The notes: a model not told the origin generated them from the sequence alone. A stretch of DNA of 64,000 bases from Pseudoalteromonas umbrosa (GCF_030125375.1 NZ_JASJUU010000008.1:121384-185383), one strand, 5' to 3'; numbered from the stretch's first letter, positions 38,243-47,771 are shown. Numbers and translations: made by a program.

Positions 38243-40246
38243 ATGGTAAGACTCGTGTGTTTGTTATTGCTGATTTTCTCTGCTGGTGTATTTTCTCAAA
38301 ATACCGCGACTGGGCCGCATATTGAAGTGGCACTGGTGTCAGAGCATAATCAAGTACGTGTTGGTGATACGCAGTGGCTAGGAGTCTTACTGAGCCCAGA
38401 TAAAGACTGGCATACCTACTGGCTAAACCCCGGTGATTCAGGTGAGGCGCCCACCATACAATGGCAAAGTGATGCAAACATTGAATTTGGAGATATTCAC
38501 TGGCCGCTTCCAAAGCCCATTCAAGTCGCTCACCTTGTTAACTATGGCTACGAAGGTGTGACCTTACTCATGGTTCCTATTAACCTCAAGCAGATAACCA
38601 AAAAACGCATCTCTATTAGCGCCGACCTATCTTGGCTAGTCTGTAAAGAAGACTGTATTCCCGGCTGGGCAACATTAAAGATAGATTTGCCTGTCTCAGA
38701 CACTATAAAACTTTCAGAACACTCAAACCTATTTGAGCAGACGCGATTAAACTTACCAGAAAAGCACAAAAACACCGCGCAGTTTGAACTTACCAGCACG
38801 CACCTAGGATTACAAACCACTCTACCTTATCAATCTGACTGGCACGTATTTCCTTTTAGAGGAGATGTGATTGCTCATAACGCAGAGCAAGCTTGGGCGC
38901 ATCGAGCAAACAGATCACAAGTGGTCATATCCTTATCAGACTACTTTGCGACTCCAAGCGAGCCACTCAACTTTTTAATCAGCGATGGTAAAAATGGCTT
39001 TTACGTTGAGGCCATCCCCAATGATACAAGTGGCGCGGATAACAATTCCCCGTCACAATCCCTTTGGTTAATGCTGCTATTCGCGTTTATCGGTGGGCTC
39101 ATTCTTAACATTATGCCCTGTGTCCTACCCATTCTGTCTATGAAAGCGCTGTCTTTCGCACAGTCACAAAAGGCAAATCAATGGGGATACCCCATCGGTG
39201 TTTTAGTCAGCTTTTGGTTATTTGCGAGCATCATTCTGGTATTAAAAGAGGCTGGGAGCGCTGTTGGCTGGGGCTTTCATCTGCAAGAGCCATTGCTTAT
39301 TGCTGGGCTGGCGTTTTTATTCACCTTTATTGCCATGATGTTGTGGGATTTACTCCCAAAAGGCATCAATCTGGCAGGCGTGGGGCAATCGTTAACGGGC
39401 GAAAGTACCTTTACTCAGCAGTTTTTCACTGGAGTACTGGCTGTCATTGTCGCCTCTCCCTGCACCGCGCCATTTATGGCTACAGCGCTCGGTGTAGCCA
39501 TGATAAGTCCAATGTTAGATACCCTCGCCATTTTTACCGCACTCGCTGTCGGGTTTGCACTGCCTATGACGCTACTTTCGCTGTCTACTCGTTTTGCTGC
39601 ATTGCTCCCAAAACCTGGGGCTTGGATGCAAACATTTAAGCATTTTCTTGGCTTTCCCATGCTGGCTACTGTTGTCTGGCTTGCTTGGGTATTTCTGTCT
39701 CAGACCAGCAGTTTTGGTCAGCTGTGGTTGTTATCAGGACTATTAGGGTTTACATTTTTTATTTGGTTGTCCGCAAAAGTTAATCGGGTCTATTGTGTTA
39801 TGAGTCTATTGCTTGCCATGACATTTGCAACGTTTTGCAGTGTCAAAGGCACGCAAGCAACCAAAGTAATCAGCAAGCAAAAAAACAATCACTTTAGTGC
39901 ACAAAAACTCACCGAGCTACGTAATAACAATCACGTGGTGTTGGTGAATATGACCGCAGATTGGTGCATTACGTGTAAAGTAAATGAGCAAGTGGCTTTG
40001 AACAATGCTGACCTACAAGCCTTATTTGAAGACAGCAAAGTCGACTATTTAGTGGGTGATTGGACCAACAAAAACCAGGCAATTTACGAGTATTTAGAAC
40101 AGTATCAACGCTCTGGTGTGCCTTTATACGTTGTGTATGCGGGTAACCACAGTAAGAAAGTTTTACCTCAGGTTTTAACACCTGACATCGTAATAAACGC
40201 TATTCAACAAGCAAAGAAGGAGATTAACCATGCAACGTCTAACTAA
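38243..40246 (+). CDS. ScsB/DsbD-like thiol:disulphide interchange membrane protein
   Basis: Signal peptide 1-18. Periplasmic N-domain with the ScsB-type cysteine pair LVCKEDCIPGW. DsbD membrane core of about eight segments with reactive cysteines in NIMPCVLPILSMK and VASPCTAPFMA. C-terminal thioredoxin-like domain with ADWCITCK. It should carry electrons from cytoplasmic thioredoxin to periplasmic substrates. The downstream redoxin gene overlaps it by 17 bases, marking an operon. 667 residues suits the long N-domain ScsB branch rather than E. coli DsbD. Confidence 0.88.
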   Translation: MVRLVCLLLLIFSAGVFSQNTATGPHIEVALVSEHNQVRVGDTQWLGVLLSPDKDWHTYWLNPGDSGEAPTIQWQSDANIEFGDIHWPLPKPIQVAHLVNYGYEGVTLLMVPINLKQITKKRISISADLSWLVCKEDCIPGWATLKIDLPVSDTIKLSEHSNLFEQTRLNLPEKHKNTAQFELTSTHLGLQTTLPYQSDWHVFPFRGDVIAHNAEQAWAHRANRSQVVISLSDYFATPSEPLNFLISDGKNGFYVEAIPNDTSGADNNSPSQSLWLMLLFAFIGGLILNIMPCVLPILSMKALSFAQSQKANQWGYPIGVLVSFWLFASIILVLKEAGSAVGWGFHLQEPLLIAGLAFLFTFIAMMLWDLLPKGINLAGVGQSLTGESTFTQQFFTGVLAVIVASPCTAPFMATALGVAMISPMLDTLAIFTALAVGFALPMTLLSLSTRFAALLPKPGAWMQTFKHFLGFPMLATVVWLAWVFLSQTSSFGQLWLLSGLLGFTFFIWLSAKVNRVYCVMSLLLAMTFATFCSVKGTQATKVISKQKNNHFSAQKLTELRNNNHVVLVNMTADWCITCKVNEQVALNNADLQALFEDSKVDYLVGDWTNKNQAIYEYLEQYQRSGVPLYVVYAGNHSKKVLPQVLTPDIVINAIQQAKKEINHATSN

Positions 40247-40838
40247 ATGGCTCATGCTGTCTATGCTGTTTGCACCATTGCTCAGTATCGCTGCAGCGAA
40301 AGTAGACACCCTCGCCCCTGACTTTAAGCTGCAGGACTCATTTGGCAAAACCGTTAGCCTGTCTGACTTTAAGGGCAAATATGTGGTGCTTGAGTGGACA
40401 AATCATTTGTGCCCATATGTCGTGAAACACTATGGTAGCGACAACATGCAATCTTTGCAGCGGCAATACACGCAAAAAGACGTCGTGTGGCTTTCCATTA
40501 TTTCCTCAGCAGAGGGAAAGCAAGGTCATGTTAGCGCAAAAAAGGCCAATGAACTAACCCAAAAACGCAATGCTTCGCCGTCACACGTATTGTTTGATGA
40601 AGATGGACAAGTCGGGCGATTATATAAAGCAAAAACCACCCCACATATGTACATCATAAACCCACAAGGTAAGTTAAATTACGCAGGTGCAATCGACAGT
40701 ATTAAATCAGCCAACCCCGCTGATATCGCAAAAGCAACCAATTATGTCACAGCAGGCTTGAACAACTTGCTGGCGGGTAAGCCTGTTACACAAAAACTAA
40801 CAAAACCTTATGGCTGCTCGATAAAATACAAAAGTTAA
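40230..40838 (+). CDS. Exported redoxin/peroxiredoxin-like protein
   Basis: Signal peptide 1-22. Redoxin fold: TLAPDFKLQDSFGKTVSLSDFKGK, then EWTNHLCPYVVKHY, where a single Cys sits at the AhpC/TSA active-site position, and a second Cys near the C-terminus (YGCSIKY). AAGGAG precedes ATG, which lies inside the end of the ScsB-like gene, so the two are co-translated. Most likely the periplasmic substrate of that reductase. Confidence 0.85.
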   Translation: MQRLTKWLMLSMLFAPLLSIAAAKVDTLAPDFKLQDSFGKTVSLSDFKGKYVVLEWTNHLCPYVVKHYGSDNMQSLQRQYTQKDVVWLSIISSAEGKQGHVSAKKANELTQKRNASPSHVLFDEDGQVGRLYKAKTTPHMYIINPQGKLNYAGAIDSIKSANPADIAKATNYVTAGLNNLLAGKPVTQKLTKPYGCSIKYKS

Positions 40839-40895
40839 CTCAATATAGGATGTCGAGTTGAGTGCCCAACGTATGCGCTAACTCATTCGAAGCAA

Positions 40896-41582
40896 TCACT
40901 CGACTTCTATCTCACCCAAGTTACAAATATACTCATCGCCCCACTCCATCACTTGATGCTCATCTAACTCCAATGCGCCTTGGTTTTGCAACGCAATGAC
41001 TTTAGAGGCAACCAGTTCAAGTTCGTTCACATCGCAGGGCGCAAACAATTCAGGATGTGCCTCAGCTATTTTTTTCGCATTTTTTGGACAAACCGTATGT
41101 AATGGGTGCTCAAATGGCACATAAGGGCCAAGCAACACTTCAACCACCATGGGCTCGTCTTCAGCACCCCAAAAGCAATGTGGCGTAGCATGAGGGAATA
41201 AAATCACATCTCCCGGACCTACTTCTTTTTTCGCCATTTTTCCTTTGCATGTTTTCACAATAGCGGTACCAAAACCTTCCAAAACAGAAATCAGTCGACT
41301 ACTTAAAGGATGTACATGCACATCACCTTTGGCCGCTGACTTTGGCGGAAACATATCAAATCCAAATGACAAACCATCTGCTTTTTGCATGACAATTTTA
41401 GTCAACATGCAATCTATTTTTTCCCATGCAACTGACTCAAACTCATTGTGGTTAGGCAAAACATGTGTGGGCACACGCAAAAAGTGATTGCCCTGCTGCC
41501 ACTGCGATAGAACAAACTTATCAAGCTCAGCTCTTGTTAAGTCCCCTCTATTGGCAAGCAAATTGGTTAAGTTAGCAGACAT
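40896..41582 (-). CDS. Cupin-domain protein
   Basis: Start set at Met 41582 (MSANLTNLL), eight bases after AAGGA; upstream Mets are too close to that site. Cupin motif 1 in GDVHVHPLSSRLISVLEG and motif 2 in GPGDVILFPHATPHCFWG give the His metal ligands. 228 residues, cytoplasmic. The fold covers oxygenases, isomerases and sugar-binding proteins, so the reaction cannot be named. Stands alone. Confidence 0.75.
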   Translation of the reverse strand: MSANLTNLLANRGDLTRAELDKFVLSQWQQGNHFLRVPTHVLPNHNEFESVAWEKIDCMLTKIVMQKADGLSFGFDMFPPKSAAKGDVHVHPLSSRLISVLEGFGTAIVKTCKGKMAKKEVGPGDVILFPHATPHCFWGAEDEPMVVEVLLGPYVPFEHPLHTVCPKNAKKIAEAHPELFAPCDVNELELVASKVIALQNQGALELDEHQVMEWGDEYICNLGEIEVE

Positions 41583-42015
41583 ATTCATATTCCTTTTTGA
41601 CACTGTTCAAATTTCAGTTATCCGCTAGCTGTGTGGCTGTAGCTGACAACCTAGACAACATATTTATAGATGGTACTGACTGTAAAAACTCAAAACGAGT
41701 GCAAAGCGCACATATTTTTCGCTTTCCGACTGTTCAAACACAATTTAAAGTTAAAAAAATGTAACCAAAACATATGTAATGGTCAAATAAATACCCACAA
41801 AAGATATTAAGATTGGGTAATACGGGCCCCAAATTGCGCCCTCAAAACTGCGTCTCAGTTCATGTAAAAACACTCAACTTGTTAATATTAATAGCTTAAA
41901 TGGCAGTTTAGCTGCACCAGATAATTCAATTCAAGGTGCACAGCTTCTTAGCTTTTATGAATTTTTTATACACTTGATGGCTGTGCTACTTGCACGACAC
42001 GCAGGCCTCACACTA
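41583..42015. other. Intergenic region upstream of umuDC
   Basis: About 430 bases with no gene. It must carry the cupin promoter and, at its right end, the umuD promoter and LexA box. No other structure recognised. Confidence 0.5.
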
Positions 42016-42035
42016 TACTGTATATATAAACAGTA
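42016..42035 (+). promoter_or_regulatory. LexA (SOS) box upstream of umuDC
   Basis: CTGTATATATAAACAG (42018-42033) fits the CTGT-N8-ACAG consensus and is flanked by TA/TA as in strong SOS boxes. It ends 10 bases before umuD, where LexA would block transcription until DNA damage. Confidence 0.92.
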
Positions 42036-42045
42036 TAGGTAACGT

Positions 42046-42459
42046 ATGAAAGTAATCCCCATCAAAGCCCAAGCAGGTATCACTGGGTTTGAATCACCAG
42101 CGGCAGAATATAAAGAACTTGGATTATCGTTAGATCAACTCTTAGTCAATCACCCCAACGCCACATTCATCGGGCTCGCATCTGGCGACTCTATGCAAGG
42201 TGTTGGGATCTTTGATGGCGATTTGTTATTGGTTGATCGCGCTGTTTCCCCTCAGCAAAATGATGTCATTGTTGCAAATTTTAATAATGAATTTGTCTGC
42301 AAGCTGCTCGACTTACAAAATAGAGTGCTGCGCTCAGCATCTACCCTTTATGCGCCGGTCAAGATCAGTGAATGTGATCAATTCCAACTAGAGGGCGTGG
42401 TCACAGGTTCAATACGTATGCACCGCACAAACCCGGGCTTGACCAGATGTATGCGCTAG
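42046..42459 (+). CDS. umuD: UmuD, self-cleaving subunit of DNA polymerase V
   Basis: 137 residues, LexA/S24 protease fold. Predicted self-cleavage Ala10-Gly11 (KAQAGITGF), nucleophile Ser49 in SGDSMQGVGI and general-base Lys86 in NEFVCKLLDL. RecA-DNA filaments trigger cleavage to UmuD', which joins UmuC for error-prone bypass synthesis. Its end overlaps umuC by 13 bases. The LexA box lies immediately upstream. Confidence 0.96.
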   Translation: MKVIPIKAQAGITGFESPAAEYKELGLSLDQLLVNHPNATFIGLASGDSMQGVGIFDGDLLLVDRAVSPQQNDVIVANFNNEFVCKLLDLQNRVLRSASTLYAPVKISECDQFQLEGVVTGSIRMHRTNPGLTRCMR

Positions 42460-43706
42460 TCGATGCCACCTCATTTTATGCCTCTGCGGAGAAAGTCTTT
42501 GATCCGAGTATTCGCAATAAGCCTGTTGTGGTGTTATCAAATAACGATGGCTGTATTGTGGCAGCTTCGCCTGAGGCTAAGCGTTTAAATATTCCCAAGT
42601 TTCAGCCCTACTTTAAACTGAAGTCGGTTTTGGCTGAGCACAATGTCATTATTCGCTCTTCCAATTATGAGCTGTATGCAGATCTGTCAGACAAGATGAT
42701 GAAGGTGATTAATCAATTTAGTGATAATCATCATATCTATTCTATCGATGAGTCATTTTTAAAATTCGAGGGGTTTGGCGACCTTGTTGACTCTTGGGAG
42801 CAATACGGACATGTTATCAGGCGCAGCGTATGGCGCTCCACCAAGCTGCCAGTTGGCGTGGGGTTTGGCCCAACCCCAACACTTGCAAAAGCGGCAAACC
42901 ACGCTGCTAAAAAATTTAAAAATGCGACGGGTGTTGCGGTTATAGATAACCAACAAAGCCGCAGGCAAATACTGGCGAATTTAAACGTGGAGGATGTCTG
43001 GGGCATTGGCAAACGCCTGACCAAACAGCTCAATCAACAAGGCATCTATAGCGCCTTAGACTTAGCCAATCAAAACCCGCGTTTGATGCGAAAACAGTTT
43101 AGTGTGGTTTTAGAGCGCACAGTATCTGAGCTCAATGGCGAAGCTTGCCTGTCTTGGCATGAGATCACACAAAGAAAAAAAGAGATATACAGCACACGTA
43201 GCTTTGGCGAGCGCATCACAGATCCAAAAGCACTCAAAGCCGCATTGGCAACCCACTGTGCCATTGTCAGTAAAAAACTCAGAAAACAAAATTCATTGGC
43301 AAAAAATATTGTGATTTTTGCACATAGCTCACCGTTTGAAGACAGCTACTACAAAAAGTCTTTTATTCAGAAGCTCCCTGTCGCTTCGAGTGATGTTAGA
43401 GTATTTACACATGCTGTTAGTGACATTTTTCATCAACTATTCAAATCTGGCGTCAAGTATTACAAAGCAGGGGTTGGCGCGATTGAGCTTGAAGACGATA
43501 CGTTTTTACAAACTGACTTATTCAGTCAATCTCAAGATAGCCCAGCTCTGATGAAATGCCTAGATGAAATCAATACCAGATTTGGCAATCACACAGCACG
43601 CACTGGCGCACAATTACAATCTAACGCTTGGCACATGCGCCGCGCGTTTTTATCGCCTTATTACACCACGCGCTGGTCTGATATTCCCTTGATAAAATGC
43701 CAATAA
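42447..43706 (+). CDS. umuC: UmuC, translesion DNA polymerase V catalytic subunit
   Basis: Y-family polymerase of normal length (419). Metal ligands in ALVDATSFYASAEKVF (Asp6) and YSIDESFLKF; NNDGCIV and AASPEAKRL fingers motif; helix-hairpin-helix around NVEDVWGIGKRL; C-terminal little-finger region and DUF4113-like end. Overlaps umuD, so the subunits are made together in the SOS response. Confidence 0.96.
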   Translation: MYALVDATSFYASAEKVFDPSIRNKPVVVLSNNDGCIVAASPEAKRLNIPKFQPYFKLKSVLAEHNVIIRSSNYELYADLSDKMMKVINQFSDNHHIYSIDESFLKFEGFGDLVDSWEQYGHVIRRSVWRSTKLPVGVGFGPTPTLAKAANHAAKKFKNATGVAVIDNQQSRRQILANLNVEDVWGIGKRLTKQLNQQGIYSALDLANQNPRLMRKQFSVVLERTVSELNGEACLSWHEITQRKKEIYSTRSFGERITDPKALKAALATHCAIVSKKLRKQNSLAKNIVIFAHSSPFEDSYYKKSFIQKLPVASSDVRVFTHAVSDIFHQLFKSGVKYYKAGVGAIELEDDTFLQTDLFSQSQDSPALMKCLDEINTRFGNHTARTGAQLQSNAWHMRRAFLSPYYTTRWSDIPLIKCQ

Positions 43707-44116
43707 CACCAATTTACCCACAGTGATCCAATTGAGTCACCTTCCTTTAGGAGAACTTAGCGAAAAAAACATCGCACCAAGACAGCATTTTCTATCCACA
43801 GTTTTTGTTAATAGGCTGTGGTTAACTTTTTTTATCTCTCAAATTTAATCAAAATATATAGTGATGTAATACTGTGTTCTATGCAACGCTAAGTGAATAC
43901 AACAATATCGCCTCGCAATATATAAAATCCACATAAATCGATGAAAAATATAAAGTTTAACTTTATCACTCACAGATCCACTATCATTACTTTTCACAGC
44001 CAAGCAATCAAAAATAAAAATAATGGTGAAAATACAGGCTGATACATCACATGTTTCTCCATATTTATGAACTAAACTTGCATAGATATTAGCTGGTTGT
44101 TTTTTGTTCCAAATAA
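43707..44116. other. Intergenic region, no gene called
   Basis: 410 AT-rich bases between umuC and the binding-protein gene. No clear terminator behind umuC and no operator recognised. Confidence 0.5.
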
Positions 44117-44905
44117 ATGAGAAAGTATCTTTTTTTAATATTGTTCAGTTGTTGGCATGCCTATGCAGAAAACAGTATAAACATTGCGACTGGAGAATAC
44201 CCACCATTTACTGGTAGCCAATTGGTTGATGATGGCTTCGTCAATCATATCATTCGTCTCGCCTTTGCAACGCAAGGAATGCAAGTGTCTTTCGTTTATT
44301 TGCCATGGAAACGTAGCTTTCATGCTGCAAAACTTGGCCAATTTGATATGGCGTCATACTGGGTATGCGAAAGTGAATATCAAAAGCACTTTTACTGTAG
44401 TGACGAGATATATCAAGGTGAGCTAAAAATGTACTTTAGAAAAGAAACACCTTTACCAAACTGGGAAAAACTCAAGGACCTGCAACCCTACAGGATAGGC
44501 GCAACACTGGGTTATGAATATGTTCCTGAGTTCCACAAGGCCATTAAAAATGATGAGTTGGATGTGCTCATGGTAAGTAACGATCAGCTCAACCTCAATA
44601 TGCTCTTAAATAACAGAGTAGATTTAATTTTACTCAATGAAACAGTTATGGAGACACTGTTAAAAGAGCAGTTTTCTACTGAATACCAGAAACTACTTCA
44701 AGCACACCCAAAACCCTTTCTTAAATATCGTGCGCAGGTTTTGTTTCCAAAGGTATTAAATAACAGCCCACAACTCAGGAAAGCTTTTAATTCAGGGTTA
44801 CAGCAGCTCAAAGAGTCTGGAGAGCTGAGCAAGCAATGGCAACGCATGATCCGAGGTGATTTTTCCAAGCTAAACAATAAAAATAAACAAAAAACACAAA
44901 GTTAA
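44117..44905 (+). CDS. Solo periplasmic substrate-binding protein (SBP_bac_3-like)
   Basis: Signal peptide 1-17. The fold of amino-acid ABC binding proteins is visible: INIATGEYPPFTG, GFVNHIIRLAFATQGMQVSF, PWKRSFHAAKLGQFDMASYW, and a hinge at YRIGATLGYEY. No permease or ATPase gene is near. Such orphan proteins in marine gammaproteobacteria may bind amino acids or act in sensing. The GGG-leader peptide gene starts 79 bases downstream on the same strand and might share its transcript. Confidence 0.82.
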   Translation: MRKYLFLILFSCWHAYAENSINIATGEYPPFTGSQLVDDGFVNHIIRLAFATQGMQVSFVYLPWKRSFHAAKLGQFDMASYWVCESEYQKHFYCSDEIYQGELKMYFRKETPLPNWEKLKDLQPYRIGATLGYEYVPEFHKAIKNDELDVLMVSNDQLNLNMLLNNRVDLILLNETVMETLLKEQFSTEYQKLLQAHPKPFLKYRAQVLFPKVLNNSPQLRKAFNSGLQQLKESGELSKQWQRMIRGDFSKLNNKNKQKTQS

Positions 44906-44984
44906 GAATAAAATATTCACAAAGGGACGATTAAGTGGTAAGTTTCAGTCTCAGCAAATTGGCTGACATTCATAAAGGAGTAAT

Positions 44985-45158
44985 ATGATGAAAAACATGA
45001 AATTGAAAAAGACCCAACTAAAATCTTTGTCACTTAAAAATAAAGCGCTTTCACACAAAAATACACCAGCCGTGGGCGGTGGTGCATCAGGCACTATGTG
45101 CATTACGCTTTCAGTAGATGACTGCTGTACGATTCCCCCAACAAAAGATTTTTGTTAA
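44985..45158 (+). CDS. 57-aa GGG-leader, Cys-rich peptide (putative RiPP or secreted peptide precursor)
   Basis: AAAGGAG at 44974-44980 precedes ATG 44985 and ATG 44988; either may start. Residues 5-16 read MKLKKTQLKSLS, the same MKLxKxxLKxLS pattern as the peptide at 10075. GGG at 31-33 is followed by a 24-residue core that begins AS, has Cys at core positions 6, 14, 15 and 24, and ends PTKDFC. Same core length, AS start, PT pair and final Cys as the other peptide. No modifying enzyme or peptide transporter adjoins it. A hairpin terminator follows. Confidence 0.7.
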   Translation: MMKNMKLKKTQLKSLSLKNKALSHKNTPAVGGGASGTMCITLSVDDCCTIPPTKDFC

Positions 45159-45176
45159 TAAGTAAGTGAAAATAAA

Positions 45177-45200
45177 AGAAGTGACAGAGATGTCACTTCT
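45177..45200. terminator. Bidirectional terminator between peptide gene and TIM-barrel operon
   Basis: AGAAGTGACA and TGTCACTTCT form a perfect 10-bp stem with a GAGA loop. On the minus strand the tail TTTTATTTT makes it a strong terminator for the operon ending at 45239. Confidence 0.85.
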
Positions 45201-45238
45201 ATTGAACAACATTAAATATAAGCAACAAATTTATCCGT

Positions 45239-46270
45239 TCAACACCGGCTCTGCTGCAACTTACTTCTCACCTCATTAAGCTTCGCTTGAGTAAATTCAT
45301 AAGCTTGCTGCGCTATTTGATAGGCATCTGGATATTGATTCGGCGTATCCACTTCAGGCACCCAAAACTTGCGTCGGGTCAAACGAAGACCCTGATCAAA
45401 TGCACCCACCGCATTAAAAATCTCCACCGCAATAGGGCCATCAAATCGCGATAAAATAGGCGTAAATATGCCTTCCCACGGCAGCCAACAATGCACTAAA
45501 TCCCCCCGGTCTGGCGGTGACGCTTGTGCGTAGTGCAAACGATTTTGATCAGCAAGGTAATTAATTTGCTGTGCAAACACCTCAGGCCCATCACCATCTA
45601 ACGTCTCTTGTGCACTGTCGAGTACAACCCCCACAGTTGGATCTTCTATGCCATCTAAAAACGTGATCAACTGCGCCAGTTTATTCGGCCCAGGCGTCTC
45701 CCAATGGCTAATTGGCTCAATGGCTAATTTAACGCCTTTAGAAGAGGCATAAGCGCCAAGTTCAACAAAGCTTGGCTGTGCAGTTTGATAACGTAGCGCA
45801 AGTTCATCTTGTAACTTGTCACTCCATACGGCTTGACCATTTGGCGCATCAAATACAAAACCACCATAGGGGATCACCAATGGTCCCATCATGATTTCAC
45901 CACCTAATGCAGCGGTAATATCAATGCGAGATTTTAAATAAGCAATCCCTGCATCGCGAACAGATTTAATCGCAGAGCTTGGGTCACACGATGTTGTTGC
46001 ACCGACATTGGTCGCGACTTTGATATGCTCGAAACCCTCATCATCCATACGCTGACGAAAAGCCTTATAGGCATTTAGTTCATCCTCGTAAGTGGCAAAT
46101 GCATAGGCTGTGGTGTCCTCTCTACCGGGATGAAACTCAAAACCGGTGTAACCCATTTCAACCAAACGTCGAATATGGGTCATCGCTTGGTCCAAAAATG
46201 CATCATCCTCTATTGAGAAGTTTGACCCAAACATAAAAAAGCTAAAATACATCTCCGTATTATGCTGCAT
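45239..46270 (-). CDS. Xylose-isomerase-like TIM-barrel (sugar isomerase/epimerase family)
   Basis: AP-endonuclease-2/xylose-isomerase-like TIM barrel: MGYTGFEFHPGRED, early-strand Glu, KLAIEPISHWETPGPN, VGVVLDSAQETLDGDGPE and PIAVEIFNAVGAF place the usual Glu, Asp, His and Glu metal ligands at strand ends. The reaction is probably isomerisation or epimerisation of a keto-sugar, substrate unknown. It is the last gene of a minus-strand operon, 19 bases after the IolE-like gene. Cytoplasmic, 343 residues. Confidence 0.8.
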   Translation of the reverse strand: MQHNTEMYFSFFMFGSNFSIEDDAFLDQAMTHIRRLVEMGYTGFEFHPGREDTTAYAFATYEDELNAYKAFRQRMDDEGFEHIKVATNVGATTSCDPSSAIKSVRDAGIAYLKSRIDITAALGGEIMMGPLVIPYGGFVFDAPNGQAVWSDKLQDELALRYQTAQPSFVELGAYASSKGVKLAIEPISHWETPGPNKLAQLITFLDGIEDPTVGVVLDSAQETLDGDGPEVFAQQINYLADQNRLHYAQASPPDRGDLVHCWLPWEGIFTPILSRFDGPIAVEIFNAVGAFDQGLRLTRRKFWVPEVDTPNQYPDAYQIAQQAYEFTQAKLNEVRSKLQQSRC

Positions 46271-46289
46271 GTGATAACTCCTTTATCAC

Positions 46290-47207
46290 TTAAAGGCCAG
46301 TAACTTCTTGAAGATACTTACGCGCCATTTGCGCATACAGGAGCGGGGTTGCATTGGCAGGGTTTTGCTCTGCCTCGACAATCAACCACCCAGCAAAGTT
46401 TTTATCTGCCAGCGCCTGCAATATCTCTTTAAAGTCTAAGCAGCCTGCGGGGTCTCCCGGCACAGTAAACACCCCTTTTAAAATGGCCTCTTTAAATGAC
46501 AAGTCATTGGCCAAACTGTAATCCATAATGTCTTTACGGATATTTTTTAAATGAACATGTCTGATCCGCTCACCATAAAGTCGAATAAACTCTAAATTGT
46601 CACCACCTGCAAAAAATAGGTGCCCCGTGTCCAAACAAAAATGCACACAATCAGGGTCAGTTAACTCCGCAAATCGCGCAATTTCGTCCATCGTCATCAC
46701 CCCTGTGCCCATATGATGGTGATAACACATTTTCACCCCGTGACAATTGGCTTTATGGCCAAGCTCATTTAAGCCATCGGCCAGCCTACGAAACTGCTCA
46801 TCTGTAAACTTAGGTGCATTAGGCACTAAGGCAATGGGTTGCTGATGAGATGAACCGCCAAGTTCAGCCAGTACTAAGTCCCCACTTTGCATCTCTTTCA
46901 AAAACTGGATTTCTTGCTCAAAACTTTGAAACGTTTGCTCTTTCATATCGTTTATAGTGAAGTAAGTACTAACCCACGGCTCAGAAATCACTAGTCCGCG
47001 CATATCTAACTCACGTTTTAATACCGCTGGATCAGATGGGTATTTATGCCCACGGCTACAGCCTTCAAAGCCAGCCAGAGCCATCTCACTGACAATTTGC
47101 TCAAATGGGATCCCGATATCAATATCTAAAAAGTCATCGTTGACCCATCCAGTTGGGGTAATACCAAATTTTACAGCGCCTTGTGGAAACATTGTTTGTC
47201 TGCTCAT
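46290..47207 (-). CDS. IolE-like TIM-barrel dehydratase/isomerase
   Basis: Start at Met 47207 (MSRQTMFPQG), eight bases after AGGA. The opening VKFGITPTGWVNDDF matches myo-inosose-2 dehydratase IolE, and metal-site segments follow: CYHHHMGTGVMT, HFCLDTGHLFFAGGD, IRHVHLKNIR, WLIVEAEQNP. IolE removes water from 2-keto-myo-inositol; relatives act on other keto-cyclitols and keto-sugars. No other iol gene is in the window, so an inositol pathway is not established. Part of the GMC dehydrogenase operon. Confidence 0.8.
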   Translation of the reverse strand: MSRQTMFPQGAVKFGITPTGWVNDDFLDIDIGIPFEQIVSEMALAGFEGCSRGHKYPSDPAVLKRELDMRGLVISEPWVSTYFTINDMKEQTFQSFEQEIQFLKEMQSGDLVLAELGGSSHQQPIALVPNAPKFTDEQFRRLADGLNELGHKANCHGVKMCYHHHMGTGVMTMDEIARFAELTDPDCVHFCLDTGHLFFAGGDNLEFIRLYGERIRHVHLKNIRKDIMDYSLANDLSFKEAILKGVFTVPGDPAGCLDFKEILQALADKNFAGWLIVEAEQNPANATPLLYAQMARKYLQEVTGL

Positions 47208-47261
47208 GATAAACATCCTGTTGGTGACATAAATGAAAGTAATTACTTACATCTATTTTGA

Positions 47262-47771
47262 TTAAACACTTTGCTGCTTTACAAACTGCCAGCTGTTGTC
47301 GAAATGTATTCTAGGTGGCTCGCTCCAAGAACCATAACCCGGTCCTTTTGCGCCTGATGGATTGGCATCAATCGCTTGCCAAAGTAAGCCCTCGGTATAT
47401 GAAGCAGAGCTTACAAAAAACGTTTTATCCTGCTCACTCTTACCATAAGCCTCTTGCCAAGTACGTGGTAATTGATACCAAGTGCCGGTGTACCAAAGCT
47501 TGATGATATTTCTGGCGACGGGCCCCAACTTCACATCCCCCATGATCTGTTGCCGAATACCAATTAAAAACATGTGCTCGTCACAGGCACATTCATACAC
47601 GGTTTGAAACACGCAAAGCAATTGTTCAACCGTGTCATAGCCAACAATGTCATTAAGTGTTTTATAGTAATGTTCAACTTGGCCTGTACCATGTAGTGCA
47701 AACGCATTGAAATCCGTGAGTGCACCTGATAGCTCAATAAATTGCTGCTGTTGATTTTGCTGAGTATTCAT
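47262..47771 (-). CDS. Putative small subunit of a sugar/polyol dehydrogenase
   Basis: 169 residues without a signal peptide. QFIELSGALTDFNAFAL at the N-terminus and ARNIIKLWYTGTWYQLP near 95 resemble the small subunit of FAD-linked sorbitol dehydrogenases (LS..LTG start, ILxLWYTGxW core). Its ATG overlaps the stop of the ferritin-like gene (TAATG), which in turn overlaps the GMC gene. The cotranslation and the family partner of GMC dehydrogenases support this call. Assignment is by pattern from memory. Confidence 0.6.
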   Translation of the reverse strand: MNTQQNQQQQFIELSGALTDFNAFALHGTGQVEHYYKTLNDIVGYDTVEQLLCVFQTVYECACDEHMFLIGIRQQIMGDVKLGPVARNIIKLWYTGTWYQLPRTWQEAYGKSEQDKTFFVSSASYTEGLLWQAIDANPSGAKGPGYGSWSEPPRIHFDNSWQFVKQQSV

